A DNA stretch of 7,227 nt from Vulcanimicrobiota bacterium (GTDB lineage Bacteria > Vulcanimicrobiota > Vulcanimicrobiia > Vulcanimicrobiales > Vulcanimicrobiaceae): contig JACRUB010000002.1 in assembly GCA_014305015.1 (NCBI GenBank), forward strand, positions 1 through 7,227, written 5' to 3'. The translations under genes were made by a program, and so were the position numbers. The notes beneath the pieces are model-generated. The model did no database searches. It had not been told where the DNA came from and saw nothing but the letters and a program-made list of their open reading frames with translations. Below, piece by piece: positions 4,805 through 7,227 of this stretch. Numbering within the stretch: the stretch's first letter is position 1; the number at the start of each line of letters is the position of its first letter.

Positions 4805-6181
4805 ATGCCCTCCGTTTCTTTCGTGTCCCTTGGCTGCGCGAAGAATCTCGTCGACACCGAGGTGATGATTGCCAAGCTTGGCGCGGCCGGGTGGGAGCTG
4901 TCTTCGCAAGCGTCCGAAGCGGATACGGTTGTCATCAACACGTGTGCGTTTATCGATCCGGCGAAGGCTGAATCGACTGAAGTGATTATGGAACACGCCG
5001 CGCAGAAGCGCAGCGGTCAGCAGCTTATCGTTGCCGGGTGTCTGGCGCAACGCTTCGGCGAACAGTTGCAGTCGCTCGTGCCTGAAATCGACGGCGTTAT
5101 CGGAACGGGCGCGTATGCCGGCATTGTCGATCTGCTCGAAGATGCTCGCGCCGGCCATCATCCGGTGCGGTTGCAATTTGATGCCGAACCCGAACATGAT
5201 TTTCTGCCGCGTTTGATTACAACGCCGGCTGCTACGGCTTATTTGAAGATCGCCGAGGGATGCGATCACCCGTGCACGTTCTGCATTATCCCGCAGCTGC
5301 GCGGCAAATTTCGCAGCCGCAGTGAAGAATCGATCCTTATGGAAGCGCGCTCGCTTGCGGCGTCCGGCACCAAAGAACTCATCCTCATCGCACAAGATAC
5401 CTCGATGTGGGGACGAGACCGCGGTCATAAGCGGGGCGGCCTCGCGCAACTCCTCGAGAAGTTACACGATATCGACGGCTTGGAGTGGATCAGGCTGCTC
5501 TATCTTTACCCGGCAACGGTCGATCGCGAATTAATCGATGTAATGGCGGCGCTGCCGAAGGTTTGCAAGTACATGGACATGCCGCTGCAGCACGCGCATC
5601 CTGATGTGTTGCGCCGCATGCTGCGTCCCTCAAACGGAGAGCGCTATCTCGAGATCATTAACGATTTTCGCGAGCGCGTGCCGGGAATTACAATGCGCTC
5701 CACGTTCATCGTTGGCTTCCCCGGTGAAACCGAAGAGCATGTCGATTATCTCGAAGAGTGGGTTGGACGTGCCGAACTCGACCGAGTCGGCTTCTTCGAA
5801 TATTCGCAAGAAGAAGGGACGCCCGGCGCCACGCTCGATGCGCAAGTCCCGACAAAAATCAAACGCAAGCGTCTGATGCGCCTGCGAGATGCGCAGCGTG
5901 TCGCCTCGGAACGCGCGCATGCGCGCCGATTGGGCCAAACCGTGCGCGTCTTAGTGGAAGAATCGCGCCACGTGAAGAAAACAGATCCATTCCGGCTGCT
6001 GCTTGGGCAACCAAGAGCTTGGTTCGGACGTTCAATGGGCGAAGCGCCGGGAGTAGACGGCGGAATCTACTTTACTGGAGCTGCGGCAATCGGAGACTTT
6101 GTCGACGTTGTGCTCGATACTAATGGTCCGTTTGATTTTGCCGGCAGCATCGCAGCAAAGGAACTCGTAAGCATTGGGTAA
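4805..6181 (+). CDS. rimO: Ribosomal protein S12 methylthiotransferase RimO
   Basis: RimO is a radical-SAM enzyme that adds a methylthio group to the conserved Asp (Asp88 in E. coli numbering) of ribosomal protein S12. The protein has 458 residues, about normal. The N-terminal MTTase domain (residues ~1-130) carries the three cysteines of the auxiliary 4Fe-4S cluster: Cys11 (SLGCAKNLVDTE), Cys47 (INTCAF) and Cys79 (VAGCLAQR). The radical-SAM core begins at YLKIAEGCDHPCTFCIIP with Cys153, Cys157 and Cys160, and continues through KELILIAQDTSMWG, DMPLQHAHPDVLRRM and GFPGETEEH. A C-terminal TRAM domain (~385-458) includes GRSMGEAPGVDG. SLGCAKNLVDTE and APGVDG point to RimO rather than MiaB. The start at ATG 4805 follows a G-rich Shine-Dalgarno. 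The following LCP gene probably begins within the last codons. Confidence 0.96.
   Translation: MPSVSFVSLGCAKNLVDTEVMIAKLGAAGWELSSQASEADTVVINTCAFIDPAKAESTEVIMEHAAQKRSGQQLIVAGCLAQRFGEQLQSLVPEIDGVIGTGAYAGIVDLLEDARAGHHPVRLQFDAEPEHDFLPRLITTPAATAYLKIAEGCDHPCTFCIIPQLRGKFRSRSEESILMEARSLAASGTKELILIAQDTSMWGRDRGHKRGGLAQLLEKLHDIDGLEWIRLLYLYPATVDRELIDVMAALPKVCKYMDMPLQHAHPDVLRRMLRPSNGERYLEIINDFRERVPGITMRSTFIVGFPGETEEHVDYLEEWVGRAELDRVGFFEYSQEEGTPGATLDAQVPTKIKRKRLMRLRDAQRVASERAHARRLGQTVRVLVEESRHVKKTDPFRLLLGQPRAWFGRSMGEAPGVDGGIYFTGAAAIGDFVDVVLDTNGPFDFAGSIAAKELVSIG
6157..6162 (+). promoter_or_regulatory. Shine-Dalgarno-like AAAGGA inside rimO for the LCP gene
   Basis: AAAGGA lies 11 bases before TTG 6174-6176, in the last codons of rimO. 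It supports the TTG as the LCP start, since no comparable site precedes the only later early candidate, ATG 6240. Confidence 0.5.
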
Positions 6182-7227
6182 GCATCTCGCGCAAGACCAA
6201 GAGTACAGCGGGCCTCGCACGTCCCCGGGACGGCGCATCATGCTAGCGCTCGGCGTCGCCTTCATCGTCGGCGCTTTGGGTATCTTTGGCGTAGCGATTG
6301 CCAAGCACGAAAACCCCTTACAAGTGCTCACGCAGTCTGTCGTCCCGGATCCACAGGCGGTCTTCAACAAAGACCGGATACTCGTGCTCGTCGTCGGTCG
6401 TGACTACGACTATAACGACAAAGATTTCGAGATGTCGAAAAACGCGCGCAGCGACCTGATTCAAGTCTACTCGATGGATTTCGTCAATCATACCATTAAC
6501 GAAGTCTCCGTTCCGCGCGACATGGATGTTGTTCTGAACGGCCATGAAAACAAAATCAATCAGGCGCTTTCAGACGGCGGTATCACGGAATCGGAAGCCG
6601 TGGTTGCCAAATTTCTTGGCATTCCGGGCATCGACCGGTACGTAGCGCTGAGAATCAATAGCTCAAAGCAACTGATTGATGCGATCGGCGGCATCGACGT
6701 TCCCGTCAAGGAGACGATGGACTATGACGACAGCTGGGGCCATCTTCACATCCACTTCAAAGCGGGCAAACTCTATCACATGAATGGGGAGGCAGCCGTT
6801 TCCTACGGGCGTTTCCGCCATGACGCGTGCGGAGACCCGTGCCGGATCGAGCGCCAGCAGCAAGTTATCCACTTAATCGCCGGCAAACTCAAGAGCAATA
6901 AGCTCAACGATCTGGCGCATCTCGGCCAACTCATCGATATCATGAAGAAGAGCGTCGACACAAACATGAGCACGACCGAGCTGTTGAGTCTCGCGGGTGC
7001 GTTTCAGAATCTCGATGCCAAAACGATTCGGATGGCGCAAGTCAAATATATCGACACCAAGGACACGCCGTATGGCGGGAATGTCTTGATCGCAGATGAT
7101 GCGCAGAAGCAGAAGATCGTGAACCAACTATTGCTTGAACCGGCCCCGGTTGCAGGCTCGCCGAGCCCGGGCGATCTGTCCGCAATTGCGCCGTCGTCGA
7201 TTAAGGTCGACGTGAAGAACGGTAGCG
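6174..7227 (+). CDS. LytR-CpsA-Psr (LCP) family cell-envelope glycopolymer ligase, 3'-truncated by window
   Basis: LCP proteins move lipid-linked glycopolymers onto peptidoglycan outside the membrane. From TTG 6174-6176, 351 codons are visible and the gene runs off the edge. Residues 1-21 are a basic cytoplasmic tail ending GRR, followed by a membrane helix (~22-43). The LCP domain spans ~65-235 with the expected residues: ARSD (91-94), VPRD (113-116), and the Arg/Asp-rich RFRHDACGDPCRIERQQQ (213-230), where Arg213, Arg215, Asp217, Asp221, Arg224 and Arg227 match the pyrophosphate- and metal-binding pattern. After a Pro/Ser-rich linker, IKVDVKNGS (343-351) looks like the start of a LytR_C domain. 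Cys219 and Cys223 inside the active-site motif are unusual. Frame is open only from 6171; TTG 6174 overlaps the rimO stop by 8 nt and has AAAGGA upstream. ATG 6240 would remove the basic tail. Confidence 0.92.
   Translation, partial: MGKHLAQDQEYSGPRTSPGRRIMLALGVAFIVGALGIFGVAIAKHENPLQVLTQSVVPDPQAVFNKDRILVLVVGRDYDYNDKDFEMSKNARSDLIQVYSMDFVNHTINEVSVPRDMDVVLNGHENKINQALSDGGITESEAVVAKFLGIPGIDRYVALRINSSKQLIDAIGGIDVPVKETMDYDDSWGHLHIHFKAGKLYHMNGEAAVSYGRFRHDACGDPCRIERQQQVIHLIAGKLKSNKLNDLAHLGQLIDIMKKSVDTNMSTTELLSLAGAFQNLDAKTIRMAQVKYIDTKDTPYGGNVLIADDAQKQKIVNQLLLEPAPVAGSPSPGDLSAIAPSSIKVDVKNGS

Noticed and set aside
4760..5449. Minus-strand open frame of 229 codons
   Set aside because: It lies opposite the start of rimO, where the cysteine motifs are unmistakable; the long frame results from biased codon use.
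6663..7127. Two minus-strand open frames opposite the LCP gene
   Set aside because: The plus frame contains the full LCP motif set; the minus frames are complementary shadows without an RBS or family features.

Overview
This 7.2 kb chromosomal window is moderately GC-rich (by eye, G/C-biased third codon positions) and holds mostly housekeeping genes plus a short accessory stretch on the minus strand. The host is a bacterium that appears to make menaquinone by the futalosine route (MqnC C-terminus), carries a RodZ-type cell-shape protein and a LytR-CpsA-Psr (LCP) cell-wall ligase, and sometimes starts genes with TTG. This gene mix would fit a little-studied environmental phylum such as Eremiobacterota/Vulcanimicrobiota or Armatimonadota. 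That placement is an inference from gene content, with low confidence.

Layout: (1) 1-270, plus strand: the 3' end of a radical-SAM futalosine-pathway gene (mqnC). (2) 274-2313, minus strand, accessory: an exported intradiol ring-cleavage dioxygenase with an extra C-terminal domain, whose signal peptide and catalytic domain lie in different frames; a three-helix membrane protein of 96 residues behind a perfect 35-bp operator-like palindrome; a GNAT acetyltransferase; and a probable small membrane-protein gene, itself apparently frameshifted, just ahead of it. (3) 2304-3380, minus strand: mnmA, the tRNA 2-thiouridylase. (4) 3430-7227, plus strand, divergent from mnmA: a tight run of a RodZ-like HTH/DUF4115 membrane protein, YajQ, a possible 50-codon ORF, RimO, and an LCP protein that runs off the right edge.

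The plus-strand run looks like one operon. YajQ starts 10 nt after the rodZ-like stop. The 50-codon ORF overlaps the yajQ stop by 4 nt and ends one base before rimO. The LCP gene probably starts inside the last codons of rimO. It combines cell-shape and envelope functions (RodZ-like, LCP) with translation-related ones (RimO, perhaps YajQ), and the divergent mnmA modifies tRNA.

The points most worth a second look are the dioxygenase frame break at a canonical G_GGA_AAA heptamer followed directly by UAG, the perfect 35-bp palindrome, a 26-bp palindrome inside the dioxygenase gene, the cryptic frameshifted gene that meets the GNAT gene in a GTGA overlap, and the small ORF and hairpins ahead of rimO. 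I found no RNA gene, CRISPR array, transposase or integrase, and no clear evidence of a wholly new system.
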